Under the pieces are notes generated by a model, which was not told where the DNA came from, made no database searches, and was given only the letters and a program-made list of their open reading frames with translations. This document shows positions 17,967 through 27,519 of a stretch of DNA of 64,000 nucleotides, one piece after another; position 1 is the first letter of the stretch; the number at the start of each line of letters is the position of its first letter. Both the position numbers and the translations under genes were made by a program. Location of the stretch: positions 4,836,001 to 4,900,000 of the forward strand of contig NC_018014.1 in NCBI RefSeq assembly GCF_000265425.1, written 5' to 3'. The DNA is from Terriglobus roseus DSM 18391 (lineage in GTDB: Bacteria; Acidobacteriota; Terriglobia; Terriglobales; Acidobacteriaceae).

Positions 17967-19844
17967 TTACTTTTCTTCCTTTTTCTTGTTGCGCGCACGC
18001 ACCTTAAACCAGATGGGCGAGCCAATAAACTTGAAGCTGGCGCGGATCTGGTTTTCAAGAAAGCGTTCATACGAGAAGTGAAGCTTCACATCGCGGTCTG
18101 TAAACAACACGAACGTGGGCGGCGCCACAGCGGCCTGCGTCATGTAGTAGATCCGCAGACGCTTGTTGTACGGCACGCCCGCCTTCTCGAATTCAACCGT
18201 ATCCAGGAAGCGATTCATCTGTCCGGTGGTGACGCGCTTGCGGCGCTCACGCGCGACGAGCTGCACCTTCTTGAAAACTTCTTCGACGTTGATGCCGTCC
18301 TTCGCACTGATGAAGAGCAGCGGTGCATAGTCGAGATACTTCAGAGCGTCGCGCACCTGCTCGGTGTACGCCTTGATATCTGCAGGCGCCTTGCCGTCTT
18401 CGTAGTCGTCCTTGCCATCCGGACGCATGCGACCAGTAGTTACTTCGTCCCACTTATTGACGACGATGATGACGCTGCGGCCGCTCTCATGCGCGTACCC
18501 GCCGATGTTTGCGTCCAGCCCCGTCACACCCTCAGTCGCATCGATGATGAGCAGCGCAACGTCCGCTGCCTCAAGGTGCTTGCGCGCCATGATGACCGAC
18601 AGCTTCTCCGCCATCAACGTGGTCTTACCCTTGCGGCGGATGCCGGCAGTATCCACAAAGCGGAAGCTATGGTCGTTACGCATGACGACTTCATCGACAG
18701 CATCGCGCGTGGTGCCTGCGATGGGCGAGACGATCGCGCGACCGGTACCGGTGAGTGCGTTCAGCAGCGTCGACTTACCAACGTTTGGCCGCCCAATGAT
18801 GGCGACCCGCGTCTCCTTGCTAATGTGTTCGCCATGGCTGCGCAGCTTACGCTCGCGCTTCGTCTCATCGGTCTCTTCTACCTCTTCGACGTAGATATCG
18901 CCCAGGTCTTCGACTTCTTCTTCTTCCACCATCGGCAGCGCAGCGGAGACAGCCTCCAACAGATCGCCCATGCCAAGGCCGTGTTCACCACTTACTGGAA
19001 ACACTTGCTTGAAGCCGAGCTGGCGGAAGTTCTCCGCATCGGTCGAGATCTTCTCCGTGTCCATCTTGTTGACGGCCAGGAAGATGGGCTTGCCACTCTT
19101 GAGCAGGATGCGTGCGAGTTCAATATCGGGCTGCGTCAGTTCGGCGCGGCCATCGACGACCTGCACGATAGCCTCAGCTTCCTCGAGCGCGATGCGCGCC
19201 TGCCGGAAGATCTCGGATGGGATGAGTGCTTCGTCGTCCGGAACGACGCCGCCAGTATCGACGATGCGCAGCAGGCGACCGTCGAATTCGACTTCGCCAT
19301 AGATGCGGTCGCGCGTGATGCCAGGTTCGTCGCCCACAATGGAGCGGCGGGTACCGGTCAGGCGGTTGAAGATGGTACTCTTACCGACGTTCGGGCGGCC
19401 ACAGATTGCGAAGAGCGGCGCGGCGATGGAGTCGCTGGGGCGCTGTACATCTTCGATCAGCGGCAGCATGGCCGCGAATGCGTTTTCAGTCTCCGGGTCG
19501 CTCAGCGATGCGATATTGACGCGCGAACGCACGCCCTCATCACCACCCATGCCGCGCGATCCACGCACCGGACGGTTCGTCGGTGCCTTTTCAGCGGGCT
19601 GTGCGCCGCCGGCCATCTGCGCGCCGGTAACAGCTTTGCCCTTCACACGCGTCGGTGACTGCGTGCGAACCTTGCTCTTGGTAAACGCCGCCTCCTTCTT
19701 CGCGGAGACGGTCTTGCGGCCCTTCGGCGAAGCTCCGCCAACCGACGTCGCCGACGCCTTCGCGCCCTTCGGCGTTACGCCTTTGTGCGGACGCGTCTGC
19801 GCCAACCTGTGCTTCTTACCGAGCCGTTTTTTCTCCTGTGCCAT
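17967..19844 (-). CDS. der: ribosome-assembly GTPase Der with basic N-terminal extension
   Basis: Der (EngA) is an essential 50S-assembly GTPase with tandem G domains. Two GRPNVGKST P-loops lie at about 149-157 and 351-359, with DTGG/DTAG G3 and NKMD/NKWD G4 motifs, an acidic EEEEVED linker between the domains, and a KH-like C-terminal domain (from ~505). The C-terminus is basic (RARNKKKEEK). The 625 residues exceed the usual ~440-490 because of a ~140-residue Lys/Ala/Gly-rich N-terminal tail. An internal start at residue 127 would restore normal size, so the tail needs confirmation. Confidence 0.94.
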   Translation of the reverse strand: MAQEKKRLGKKHRLAQTRPHKGVTPKGAKASATSVGGASPKGRKTVSAKKEAAFTKSKVRTQSPTRVKGKAVTGAQMAGGAQPAEKAPTNRPVRGSRGMGGDEGVRSRVNIASLSDPETENAFAAMLPLIEDVQRPSDSIAAPLFAICGRPNVGKSTIFNRLTGTRRSIVGDEPGITRDRIYGEVEFDGRLLRIVDTGGVVPDDEALIPSEIFRQARIALEEAEAIVQVVDGRAELTQPDIELARILLKSGKPIFLAVNKMDTEKISTDAENFRQLGFKQVFPVSGEHGLGMGDLLEAVSAALPMVEEEEVEDLGDIYVEEVEETDETKRERKLRSHGEHISKETRVAIIGRPNVGKSTLLNALTGTGRAIVSPIAGTTRDAVDEVVMRNDHSFRFVDTAGIRRKGKTTLMAEKLSVIMARKHLEAADVALLIIDATEGVTGLDANIGGYAHESGRSVIIVVNKWDEVTTGRMRPDGKDDYEDGKAPADIKAYTEQVRDALKYLDYAPLLFISAKDGINVEEVFKKVQLVARERRKRVTTGQMNRFLDTVEFEKAGVPYNKRLRIYYMTQAAVAPPTFVLFTDRDVKLHFSYERFLENQIRASFKFIGSPIWFKVRARNKKKEEK

Positions 19845-19907
19845 TGCGCCTGCCTGCTTCCCACCTTCAAGGGTAGCAGCGTAGGAGCGATTATCGGCAC
19901 CCGATCG

Positions 19908-21569
19908 TCAGTTCTGGTCCGGTGCGTCGGTGGCGTTGATGCGGACCGGAGGCTGCACGTTCGCGGATTTGCGCCGCAGCACCGCGGCAGGCAGGGATGA
20001 CTTCATCGCCGTCAGCAGGCCCAGGGCAACAATGAGCCAGACTGCGGAACCGGCGACCAGCCTGACGATATTCGCTCCATGGCTTTCGCCAAGAGGCAGC
20101 ACGCGCAGGACGAAGGACGTAGCAAACCCGCTCGCCATCGCCGCCAGCAAAGCCTTGCCCAGCTCAAGCCACTGTAGATCCGCCAGGCTGACCATGCGTT
20201 TGCGATGCAGCAGCACGGCGAGCGAGATCATGTGTGCCGCGATGCCGATGTCGGATGCTATGACCAGGCCGCGCATACCATCTGCGTGAAAGAGGAACCA
20301 GTACACCGGCAGCGAAACCACCGTGACGATGGTGCCAGAGATCATGGGCGTCAGCGTATTCCCTGCACCATAGAAGGCGCGTGCATACAGGTTCTGCGAG
20401 GTCCAGAAGACCAGCGACAGGCAGAAGAGCACGAAGAGTTCAGCGGCGGCGGAGGCATCGCTGGTGTGAAAGCGCCCACGGCGCAATGCCACGTCAACGA
20501 TCGGATAGGCAAGAGCAATCATCAGCGCCGAGAGCAGTAGGCTGACGGACAACAGACGTGAAACCGAACGGTTCACGGCAGCACTGAAGGCCGCAACGTC
20601 CGCCTTGGCCCAGAGCGATGCGAAGAACGGCAGCGACGCCGCACCGGCTGCCGGGCCAATCATCATCATGGGCGAGTTGAACAACTGCCGCGAGTAGTTC
20701 ATGGTGGCCACCGCACCCTTCACCTCGCTAGCGAAGTAGCTACGGATCTGCGGGTCGAGCGTGGTCAGCGACTGGCCCAGCATCAACGGCAGGCTGAGAC
20801 GTATCCACTCGCGCAACGCCGGATGCTTCCAGTCGTATTCCGGCGACCATTGCATGCCGATCGACCGCGCACCCGCCAAGTTCAGCGCAAACATCCCGAA
20901 GATCGCACCAACTACAGCGCCGATTGCCACCGAATAGATGCCAAACCGCATGTGCAACAACACCGCGCCCAGGATGATGCCGCCGTTGTAGACCAGCGGC
21001 TGAAGTGCCTGGTAGAAGAAGATCTTCTTTGCCATCAGCCGCGATCCAAAGACGCCGCCCGCAAGCAGCAACAGCGGGTTGAAGAGCAACACGCGCGTCA
21101 TCCAAACGCACTGCTGAGCCGTCTCCGGCGAATCAAAGTTATGGAACTTGTACTTAACGTAGATCGGGGCGATCACCATCCCCAGCAGCGCAGCCGCGGC
21201 CAGAACGGTCAACATCACGTTCAGAATGTTTGAGAGTGCCCTGTCACCCTCTTCCAGCCGGCCTTCCGCCTCGTACTGCGTAAGCAGCTTGATGAAAGTG
21301 GTGGATGCGACTCCGCCAATGAGCAGGTAGTTGATCGTGTCGGGCAGCTCAAACGCACCGGTGTACGCGTCAACGGCGGGCGACGCTCCGAAGAAATACG
21401 CGATGAGGCTGCTGCGAACCAGGCCCAACACGCCGCTGAGCAGCGCAGACACCATCAATAGCAACGACGCGGAGTATGCGGACGACGATCCGCCCGGGCG
21501 CAATAGCGCCGCGATTCTGCCTCTGGATGGTGTCGTTTCGTTCAAAGCTTGCTTGATTCTAGCCACCAC
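19908..21569 (-). CDS. murJ: lipid II flippase MurJ (MviN family)
   Basis: MurJ flips lipid-linked peptidoglycan precursor across the inner membrane. The 553 residues carry about 14 hydrophobic segments, with family features LSGVLGLVRSSLIAYFFGASPAVDAYTGAF near the N-terminus, a GGVASTTFIKLLTQYE block, and FVLFCLSLVFWTSQNLYARAFYGAGNT. The N-terminal ~35 residues (MVARIKQALNETTPSRGRIA) are soluble and basic, a modest extension. It lies 63 bases downstream of no obvious promoter and follows the zinc-ribbon gene by 18 bases, suggesting one leftward transcript. Confidence 0.93.
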   Translation of the reverse strand: MVARIKQALNETTPSRGRIAALLRPGGSSSAYSASLLLMVSALLSGVLGLVRSSLIAYFFGASPAVDAYTGAFELPDTINYLLIGGVASTTFIKLLTQYEAEGRLEEGDRALSNILNVMLTVLAAAALLGMVIAPIYVKYKFHNFDSPETAQQCVWMTRVLLFNPLLLLAGGVFGSRLMAKKIFFYQALQPLVYNGGIILGAVLLHMRFGIYSVAIGAVVGAIFGMFALNLAGARSIGMQWSPEYDWKHPALREWIRLSLPLMLGQSLTTLDPQIRSYFASEVKGAVATMNYSRQLFNSPMMMIGPAAGAASLPFFASLWAKADVAAFSAAVNRSVSRLLSVSLLLSALMIALAYPIVDVALRRGRFHTSDASAAAELFVLFCLSLVFWTSQNLYARAFYGAGNTLTPMISGTIVTVVSLPVYWFLFHADGMRGLVIASDIGIAAHMISLAVLLHRKRMVSLADLQWLELGKALLAAMASGFATSFVLRVLPLGESHGANIVRLVAGSAVWLIVALGLLTAMKSSLPAAVLRRKSANVQPPVRINATDAPDQN

Positions 21570-21587
21570 GGTGCGCGGCGGCGACCC

Positions 21588-22028
21588 CTAAGCGAGATCG
21601 CTCTCTGCCTTCGGCGCATTCAGGTTGCGTGCACGCGGCCCCTGCGCGGTCGATAGTGGACGTGCAACAGGCTGGCTGGGCATCGATGGATCGGTCCAGT
21701 TCTTCCAAGTGTCTTGCCTTTCGGCTCTGTGTCCGCCGACCGGTCGTGGCGGAAACGACATCATGGCCACGTTGAAATCTGTGTACTGGCGCTGACCGCA
21801 ACGGGTGCAGCGCACGGGGTAGCGCATCATCAGGATTTCTGCGAAGTCTGTGAAGCGCAAGCGCGACCGGCGAAAGCGCGGGTTGCCGCAGAGCGGACAG
21901 GCGACGACGCCCTCCGCCAGCTCTACGACGGGACGATCTTCGTAGGGGCGGACCAGATGACGGCGGTGGTTGGCCTCAACCGTGGTGACGCCGATGCTGC
22001 TCTCTTCCAGTTGCTTTGTGTCGGCCAT
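21588..22028 (-). CDS. small zinc-ribbon protein, unknown function
   Basis: The 146 residues hold two CxxC knuckles, CPLC (44-47) and CTRC (74-77), 26 residues apart, separated by FRRSRLRFTDFAEILMMRYPVR. This is a treble-clef or zinc-ribbon layout. The rest is low-complexity and polar. I recognise no named family; similar short proteins occur in acidobacterial genomes. It is 18 bases upstream of murJ on the same strand and may share its transcript. Confidence 0.65.
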   Translation of the reverse strand: MADTKQLEESSIGVTTVEANHRRHLVRPYEDRPVVELAEGVVACPLCGNPRFRRSRLRFTDFAEILMMRYPVRCTRCGQRQYTDFNVAMMSFPPRPVGGHRAERQDTWKNWTDPSMPSQPVARPLSTAQGPRARNLNAPKAESDLA

Positions 22029-22128
22029 GTGATGTCAGGCTACGGTCTGACCATGACTGCCGCAAGACAAACAGGTGGATCGCGACCAAATATCCCAAAT
22101 CAGGAAAAGGGGCGTCGGATAGCCGACA

Positions 22129-22722
22129 TTACTGATCAGTTGGCTGTTTCTGCGGATTGAGCAACCGTTCCAGCTCTGCATCCAGCGAGCCGGCGAAGAG
22201 CGGCGGCGGAACATCGGCCACGGCGCGGCGCCTTGCGGTGATCTGCAGACCGCGATGCGCCGGGTTGACCTTTGGCCGGGCGCCGGGTGAGGGCCGTTCC
22301 AATAGGGTGGCAAGCTCCCTGAGTTCTGCCTTCATCCGGTGCAGGCGGCTTGCCGCGGTCTCCGAGCCAGTTTCGATCGGTCGGATGGGCTGTGGCTCCG
22401 GGGCGACCTTCGCAGCCGGCACGGCACGTGGACCGCGTGGTTCCGCCTTCAGCGCCTGGCGGGCGCCGGGAATGGTGTATCCCTCGTCATAAAGCAACTT
22501 GCGGATCTCGAGCGCGGTCTCGACATCGCGGCGGCGGTAGAGCCGCTGGCCGGTGCCGCCCTTATTGGGCTTCAACTGCGGGAATTCACTCTCCCAGAAG
22601 CGCAGGACGTATGCGGGCAGATCCAGCAGGCGGGCGACTTCGCCGATGCGGAAGTAGAGCTTGTCGGGAATCTCCGGCAGAGGGCCACTCGACTTCTTCC
22701 GGTTTGCATCTGCCCCAGCCAA
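22129..22722 (-). CDS. MerR-family transcriptional regulator
   Basis: The 197-residue protein has an N-terminal winged-helix MerR domain (about residues 18-85: [26 protein letters not shown], then [34 protein letters not shown]). A Pro/Arg-rich linker and a C-terminal leucine-rich helix (~residue 135) suggest dimerisation. No effector-binding cysteines are seen. I chose the TTG at 22722, which has GAGGG 8 bases upstream; the in-frame ATG at 22920 would run through the RNA terminator at 22.85 kb. The arrangement resembles MerR-type regulators next to ihfA in other bacteria, although ihfA is not here. Confidence 0.83.
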   Translation of the reverse strand: MAGADANRKKSSGPLPEIPDKLYFRIGEVARLLDLPAYVLRFWESEFPQLKPNKGGTGQRLYRRRDVETALEIRKLLYDEGYTIPGARQALKAEPRGPRAVPAAKVAPEPQPIRPIETGSETAASRLHRMKAELRELATLLERPSPGARPKVNPAHRGLQITARRRAVADVPPPLFAGSLDAELERLLNPQKQPTDQ

Positions 22723-22848
22723 ATCAACTCCCTCACGACCGCATGGTGTATGGCGATTGCCGCTCGCAATTCGCCTCAAGTGTAGTCCTGCGGACACTTC
22801 GCCGCGTGAGGAATTCGTGCAAAAACACGAGCGACAGCGGTGTTTCCG

Positions 22849-22883
22849 CCGAAAAAAAGGCCCCGCAAAGGATGCGGGGCCTT
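22849..22883 (-). terminator. strong terminator of the minus-strand RNA
   Basis: A perfect 10-bp stem AAGGCCCCGC / GCGGGGCCTT (22857-22866 with 22874-22883) is followed on the minus strand by seven T residues. It lies upstream of the MerR gene, with no minus-strand protein gene ending near it, which points to a non-coding transcript. Confidence 0.9.
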
Positions 22884-23013
22884 GCTCATGGACAGGAACA
22901 GCGGGCTTGCAGCATTCCAAGGGACGTTGGGTGCCTCCCAGCGGGTCGTCTCCCTGACGAAAGACCCGAATCTACTACGCCAACGCTACGGATGGGACAC
23001 AGGTTGCCAGCCA
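22851..23013 (-). ncRNA. structured non-coding RNA, 6S-like candidate
   Basis: An intergenic transcript of about 160 nt is bracketed by a TTGACA promoter element and a strong T7 terminator, with no open frame. On the minus strand CGTTGG pairs with a distal CCAACG. Between them lies a hairpin with CGGG/CCCG and TCGTC/GACGA pairing. Outside is an open region, then GGCU pairing with AGCC. A long rod with an apical stem and central open region is the 6S RNA architecture. I cannot exclude another acidobacterial RNA family. No SRP, RNase P or tmRNA signature is present. Confidence 0.55.
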
Positions 23014-23017
23014 CCCT

Positions 23018-23048
23018 AGATATTGGGGTAGCGTACCAAGATTGTCAA
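23018..23048 (-). promoter_or_regulatory. sigma-70-type promoter of the RNA
   Basis: On the minus strand a consensus TTGACA (23048 down to 23043) is followed after 17-19 bases by an AT-rich CAATATCTA stretch that could be the -10 element. The distance to the structured region fits a start near 23010-23015. The -10 match is poor, so the exact spacing is uncertain. Confidence 0.55.
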
Positions 23049-23188
23049 GCGCAGATTTGCACAACTTCTGTTACAGAAGCAAGCGCCGTGGCTCCGCCGG
23101 GATGACCGTCTTCGAAATCAGTTCACTCAACGGAACCATCGGCCCCGTTCCGCCGTATGCTGCTTTCAGAAACGCAGAGGAGCCACCC

Positions 23189-23788
23189 ATGTACGTCCCG
23201 CTTCGCACGATCGCTGCACTCACCCTTCTGTTGCCGCTGGCCGGCTGCATGGTCGAATCCCGCAAGGGTGACAAGGGCGGCAAAGACGTCGCCATCACCA
23301 CGCCGCTGGGCGGTATGAGCGTAAAGACGGACAGTGACACGGTGAGTAAGAAGGTTGGTCTACCGCTGTATCCGGGCGCCGTTCTGGAGAAGAAAAATGG
23401 CAAAGACGACGGCGGATCTGCCGACGTCGACATGAACTTCGGCGCGTTTCATCTGCGCGTGCTGGCGCTGAGCTTCGATTCGACCGATTCGCCGGAGAAG
23501 ATCAGCGAGTTCTACAAGAAGGCACTGTCGCAGTACAGCGACGTGATCACTTGCCGGCACAAGCAGCCAGTTGGCACGCCCGTAAAGACGGGCCTGGGCC
23601 TCACCTGCAATGACGATAATCACGTCAAGACACATGGCAAGGAACACATGGACGATGACGACTCCACAGAGATGAAGTCCGGCTCGCCGTCGCGGCAGCA
23701 CATTGTTTCGTTCAAGAGCAGTGGCAGTGGAACCCATTTTGGCCTGGTCGCGCTGGAACTGCCTCGCGATGACAACAAGGGCGAGTAA
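23189..23788 (+). CDS. hypothetical lipoprotein
   Basis: The 199-residue product starts MYVPLRTIAALTLLLPLAGC, a signal peptide ending in a lipobox (LAGC, Cys20). It then has a Lys/Gly/Asp-rich linker. The body around residues 50-130 contains VGLPLYPGAVLEKKNG and FYKKALSQYSDVITC, a pattern seen in acidobacterial exported proteins of unknown role. I chose the ATG at 23189, which has GAGGAG six bases upstream; the ORF continues further upstream but without a signal peptide start. Envelope location is inferred. Confidence 0.75.
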   Translation: MYVPLRTIAALTLLLPLAGCMVESRKGDKGGKDVAITTPLGGMSVKTDSDTVSKKVGLPLYPGAVLEKKNGKDDGGSADVDMNFGAFHLRVLALSFDSTDSPEKISEFYKKALSQYSDVITCRHKQPVGTPVKTGLGLTCNDDNHVKTHGKEHMDDDDSTEMKSGSPSRQHIVSFKSSGSGTHFGLVALELPRDDNKGE

Positions 23789-23791
23789 AAG

Positions 23792-24220
23792 TCATTTCTT
23801 TCCGGCGGATTTGGCAGCGGCGCGTTTTTCGCGGACTAACACCCGGTACTCGCGCTGCTTCAACTCCATCAGCCGCTGAATGCGTGGCGGCAGCTTTGCC
23901 TCGACACGGCTGTGCGCAGCCCGCAGATGGTGCTGCCACTCGGCTGCGGTGAAGACGTCCCAACGTTCGACGACGACCCACTGCGCACGCGCCAGATACG
24001 GTGCAGGTCGCACGCCTTCGATCTCCAGCAGCGGCTCAAACTGGTCTGCCGGTACCGCGAACCCGGCGACGTGCGGACCGCCGGGTTCCGGTTCCATCAT
24101 GGCGAACATCTTGCCGCCGACTGCCTTATCCAGCACCCAGTAGACGAGATTGTCCCACTGCAACGTCTCCTCCACGCGCGGCAGCGATAGAAGGAAGTCG
24201 CGGGTGCGATCGAGGCTCAT
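23792..24220 (-). CDS. MmcQ/YjbR-family protein
   Basis: The 142 residues match the YjbR/MmcQ (CyaY-like DNA-binding) family. Recognisable blocks are the N-terminal FLLSLPRVEETLQWDNLVYWVL, GGKMFAMMEPE, and AVPADQFEPLLEIEGVRPAPYLARAQWVVVE. A basic C-terminal helix (REKRAAAKSAGKK) extends beyond the domain. Family members bind DNA in vitro, but the physiological role is not settled. It is convergent with the lipoprotein gene, their stops being three bases apart. Confidence 0.85.
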   Translation of the reverse strand: MSLDRTRDFLLSLPRVEETLQWDNLVYWVLDKAVGGKMFAMMEPEPGGPHVAGFAVPADQFEPLLEIEGVRPAPYLARAQWVVVERWDVFTAAEWQHHLRAAHSRVEAKLPPRIQRLMELKQREYRVLVREKRAAAKSAGKK

Positions 24221-24508
24221 GGCATTACTGTACGGCTACATGCGGTGTGCGGCGCAGGTGCAAAGTGTCGGCTATCCGCGCTAACATAGAGCGCATGTGC
24301 CGCTCCCTGGACAGGTTGAAGCGCTTTCGTCACGGCAAGCATGATCGCGGCCGCACTGCCGTTTAGCGACGCCCGTCGCACACACTTCACTTCCCTTTGC
24401 TACTCTTTCTCACCACGCCGCCTGGGCCACGTTTCGCGCTTTGTGAAGCACAGTGTCTGCGGCCAGCCCACGCGCCTTCACCGGCTCGTTTGAGGATCTG
24501 ACAACACT
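24221..24508. other. intergenic region upstream of acnA
   Basis: This ~290-base gap separates divergent yjbR-like and acnA genes and should hold their promoters. A 23-codon open frame at 24295-24366 looks spurious. No hairpin, repeat or riboswitch-like structure was recognised. Confidence 0.5.
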
Positions 24509-27340
24509 ATGAGCACCACTTCCCTGAACACCTTCGAATCACGCGCCACACTACAGAGCGGCGGCAAGAGCTACACCTACTACCGCCTGGATTCCCTGGC
24601 CCAGCGGGGCATCGAGCTCTCGCGCCTGCCCTTTTCCCTGCGGGTTCTGCTGGAGAACCTGCTTCGCCGGGAAGACGGCGTGACCGTCACTGCCGACGAC
24701 ATCGAGTTCCTGGCGAAGTGGCAGCCCGCCGCCGAACCCAGCCGCGAGATCGCCTACATGCCCGCGCGCGTGCTGATGCAGGACTTCACCGGCGTTCCCG
24801 CCATCGTCGATCTGGCCGCCATGCGCGATGCCATGAAGGTGCTCGGCGGCGATCCGCAGAAGATCAATCCGCTGCAGCCGGCAGAGCTGGTCATTGACCA
24901 CTCGGTGCAGGTGGATGAGTACGGCCTGAAGAACGCGTACGACCTGAACTCGCTGCTGGAGTTCCAGCGCAACCGCGAGCGTTACGCCTTTCTGAAGTGG
25001 GGTCAGACGGCCTTCGACAACTTCAGCGCGGTACCGCCAGGCATGGGTATCTGCCACCAGGTGAACCTGGAGTACCTGGCACGCGTGGTCTTCACGACGC
25101 AGGACAACGTTGCGTATCCGGACACGCTGGTCGGCACGGACAGCCACACCACCATGGTCAACGGCCTGGGCGTGCTCGGCTGGGGCGTAGGTGGCATTGA
25201 GGCCGAGGCAGCCATGCTGGGCCAGCCGGTATCGATGCTCGTTCCGCAGGTTGTGGGCTTCCGCCTGACGGGCAAGCTCCGTCAGGGCACCACCGCGACC
25301 GACCTGGTGCTAACCGTGACCGAGATGCTGCGCAAGCATGGTGTCGTGGGCAAGTTTGTCGAGTTCTACGGTTCGGGCATCAGCGAACTGCCGCTGGCCG
25401 ATCGCGCGACGATTGCAAACATGGCTCCTGAGTACGGCGCGACCTGCGGCTTCTTCCCTGTGGACGCAGAGACGCTGACCTACCTGCGCCTGACCGGCCG
25501 CACCGAAGACCAGGTAAATCTGGTGGAGGAGTACCAGAAGGCACAGGGCATGTTCCACACTGCGGACGCTCCCGAGGCCGAGTACAGCTCCACACTTGCA
25601 CTCGATCTGGCTACCGTGGAACCCTCCGTCGCCGGCCCCAAGCGTCCTCAGGATCGCGTTGCGCTGTCGCAGACGAAGGAGAGCTTCGCCAAGGTGCTGC
25701 CGACGCTCTACGGCCCTAACGCGAACGTGAAGGGTGATCGCCAACTCACGCGGTGGCAGGGCGAAGGCGGCCACTCGTCCGCAGACGGTTCGGTTGAATC
25801 CACGGTGGGCATGCCGGAACCCGGCAAGGCCGGTCACCTGGAGACGGGCCTGGAAGCCATCGGTTCCGTCAAGGAACGCCTGGGCATCGATGTCGAACCG
25901 TACCTGCACCACGGCAGCATTGTGATCGCGGCCATTACGTCCTGCACCAACACCAGCAATCCTTACGTGATGATCGCGGCAGGTCTGCTGGCGAAGAAGG
26001 CTGTCGAGAAGGGCTTGATGACCCCGCCGTGGGTCAAGACCTCGCTCGCGCCGGGTTCGCGTGTTGTGACCGATTACTACGACAAGGCTGGCCTGTCGCA
26101 GTACCTGGACGCGCTGCGCTTCAACACCGTCGGCTATGGCTGCACCACCTGCATCGGCAACAGCGGACCGCTGCCCACCGATGTGTCGAAGGCCATTGAA
26201 GATCACGGTCTGGTCGCCGTGTCGGTGCTCTCCGGCAATCGCAACTTTGAAGGCCGCATCAACTCTGACGTTCGCGCCAACTACCTGATGAGCCCGCCGC
26301 TCGTCGTAGCCTACGCACTTGCTGGCACGATCGATTTCGATTTCGACAAGGAGCCCATCGGCTTCTCGCCGGATCACACCGCGGTCTTCCTGAAGGACAT
26401 CTGGCCGACGCAGGAAGAGGTCAACAAGACCGTCGCCGACTCTATCGACGCCGAGATGTTCCGCAAGCAGTACTCGACCGTCAGCGATGGAGATAAGAAC
26501 TGGCAGAGCCTGAAGTTCCCGCTGGGCGATGTCTACGGCTGGGAGCCGGACTCCACCTACATCCGCAAGGCACCGTACTTCGACGGCATGCCGGCAACGC
26601 CTGCTCCCGTGGTCGATATCCACGATGCACGCGTGCTCGCCGTCCTTGGCGATTCCGTTACGACCGATCACATCTCGCCTGCGGGCAGCATCAAGCTGAA
26701 CGGCCCGGCCGGCAAGTACCTGACGGACAACGGCGTGAAGCCCGGCGACTTCAACAGCTACGGCTCGCGTCGTGGCAACCATGAGGTCATGGTGCGCGGA
26801 ACCTTCGCCAACGTCCGCCTGCGCAACAAGCTGGCTCCCGGTACCGAAGGCGGCGTGACACGCCTCCTCCCTGAGGGCACCGGCATGTCCATCTACGACG
26901 CGTCAGTCGAGTACGCCAAGCGCGGCACGCCGCTCGCGATCCTTGCGGGCAAGGAGTACGGTTCCGGCTCGTCGCGGGACTGGGCTGCGAAAGGTCCGCG
27001 CCTGCTGGGCATCCGCTTCGTCATTGCGGAGAGCTACGAGCGCATTCACCGCAGCAACCTGGTCGGCATGGGCATTCTTCCCCTGCAGTTCCAGCACGGT
27101 GAGAATGCAGAGTCGCTCTGCCTGACCGGCGAGGAGACCTACTCGGTTCCCGGCTTGAAGGACATGCTGGACAGCAAGTTCGCCAACGGCAAGCAGATCA
27201 CCGTGGAAGCCACGCACGCGGACGGCACGGTCACGAGCATCCCCGCAACCGTCCGCATCGACACACCGCAGGAGATCCTCTACTACCAGCACGGCGGCAT
27301 CCTGCAGTACGTGCTGCGCCAGTTGGCCGGTAAGGCGTAA
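24509..27340 (+). CDS. acnA: aconitate hydratase A
   Basis: Aconitase interconverts citrate and isocitrate in the TCA cycle. The 943 residues fit the AcnA/IRP type. The three [4Fe-4S] ligands are Cys479 (in TSCTNTSNP) and Cys545/Cys548 (in [11 protein letters not shown]). Other blocks are [57 protein letters not shown] and [20 protein letters not shown]. The insert around residues 395-445 ([23 protein letters not shown] region) is glycine/serine-rich. It is monocistronic, ending at a very strong hairpin. Confidence 0.97.
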   Translation: MSTTSLNTFESRATLQSGGKSYTYYRLDSLAQRGIELSRLPFSLRVLLENLLRREDGVTVTADDIEFLAKWQPAAEPSREIAYMPARVLMQDFTGVPAIVDLAAMRDAMKVLGGDPQKINPLQPAELVIDHSVQVDEYGLKNAYDLNSLLEFQRNRERYAFLKWGQTAFDNFSAVPPGMGICHQVNLEYLARVVFTTQDNVAYPDTLVGTDSHTTMVNGLGVLGWGVGGIEAEAAMLGQPVSMLVPQVVGFRLTGKLRQGTTATDLVLTVTEMLRKHGVVGKFVEFYGSGISELPLADRATIANMAPEYGATCGFFPVDAETLTYLRLTGRTEDQVNLVEEYQKAQGMFHTADAPEAEYSSTLALDLATVEPSVAGPKRPQDRVALSQTKESFAKVLPTLYGPNANVKGDRQLTRWQGEGGHSSADGSVESTVGMPEPGKAGHLETGLEAIGSVKERLGIDVEPYLHHGSIVIAAITSCTNTSNPYVMIAAGLLAKKAVEKGLMTPPWVKTSLAPGSRVVTDYYDKAGLSQYLDALRFNTVGYGCTTCIGNSGPLPTDVSKAIEDHGLVAVSVLSGNRNFEGRINSDVRANYLMSPPLVVAYALAGTIDFDFDKEPIGFSPDHTAVFLKDIWPTQEEVNKTVADSIDAEMFRKQYSTVSDGDKNWQSLKFPLGDVYGWEPDSTYIRKAPYFDGMPATPAPVVDIHDARVLAVLGDSVTTDHISPAGSIKLNGPAGKYLTDNGVKPGDFNSYGSRRGNHEVMVRGTFANVRLRNKLAPGTEGGVTRLLPEGTGMSIYDASVEYAKRGTPLAILAGKEYGSGSSRDWAAKGPRLLGIRFVIAESYERIHRSNLVGMGILPLQFQHGENAESLCLTGEETYSVPGLKDMLDSKFANGKQITVEATHADGTVTSIPATVRIDTPQEILYYQHGGILQYVLRQLAGKA

Positions 27341-27356
27341 CCCAATCACAGAGCAG

Positions 27357-27394
27357 CAAGACAAGGGCCCGGAGCAATCCGGGCCCTTGTCTTG
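27357..27394 (+). terminator. strong terminator after acnA
   Basis: A perfect 17-bp stem (27357-27373 with 27378-27394) with a GCAA loop lies 16 bases after the acnA stop. The central segment is AAGGGCCCGGA/TCCGGGCCCTT. No long T tract follows, but the stem itself is very stable. Confidence 0.85.
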
Positions 27395-27468
27395 CGAAGA
27401 AAGTTATACAAACCGACGACGCCGAAAGTTCACCTAGCGACGGGAACGGCATTAGCGTTCGCAGTCCA

Positions 27469-27486
27469 CTCAGTTTCCGAAAACCC
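27469..27486. repeat. left 18-bp inverted repeat of a gene cassette
   Basis: CTCAGTTTCCGAAAACCC is the exact reverse complement of 28851-28868. The sequence that follows (GACTTTCGATGGAA) is also partly conserved at the right end and in a middle copy at 28334-28360. Confidence 0.8.
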
Positions 27487-27519
27487 GACTTTCGATGGAA
27501 CGGGCACCTTCCCGTTACG

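Noticed and set aside
17820-19658. 612-codon plus-strand frame opposite der and gnd start
   Set aside because: Der carries both P-loops and the KH domain on the minus strand; the plus reading has no recognisable motif.
25310-26782. 490-codon minus-strand open frame inside acnA
   Set aside because: It is antisense to a clearly conserved aconitase; long antisense frames arise from high-GC third-position bias.
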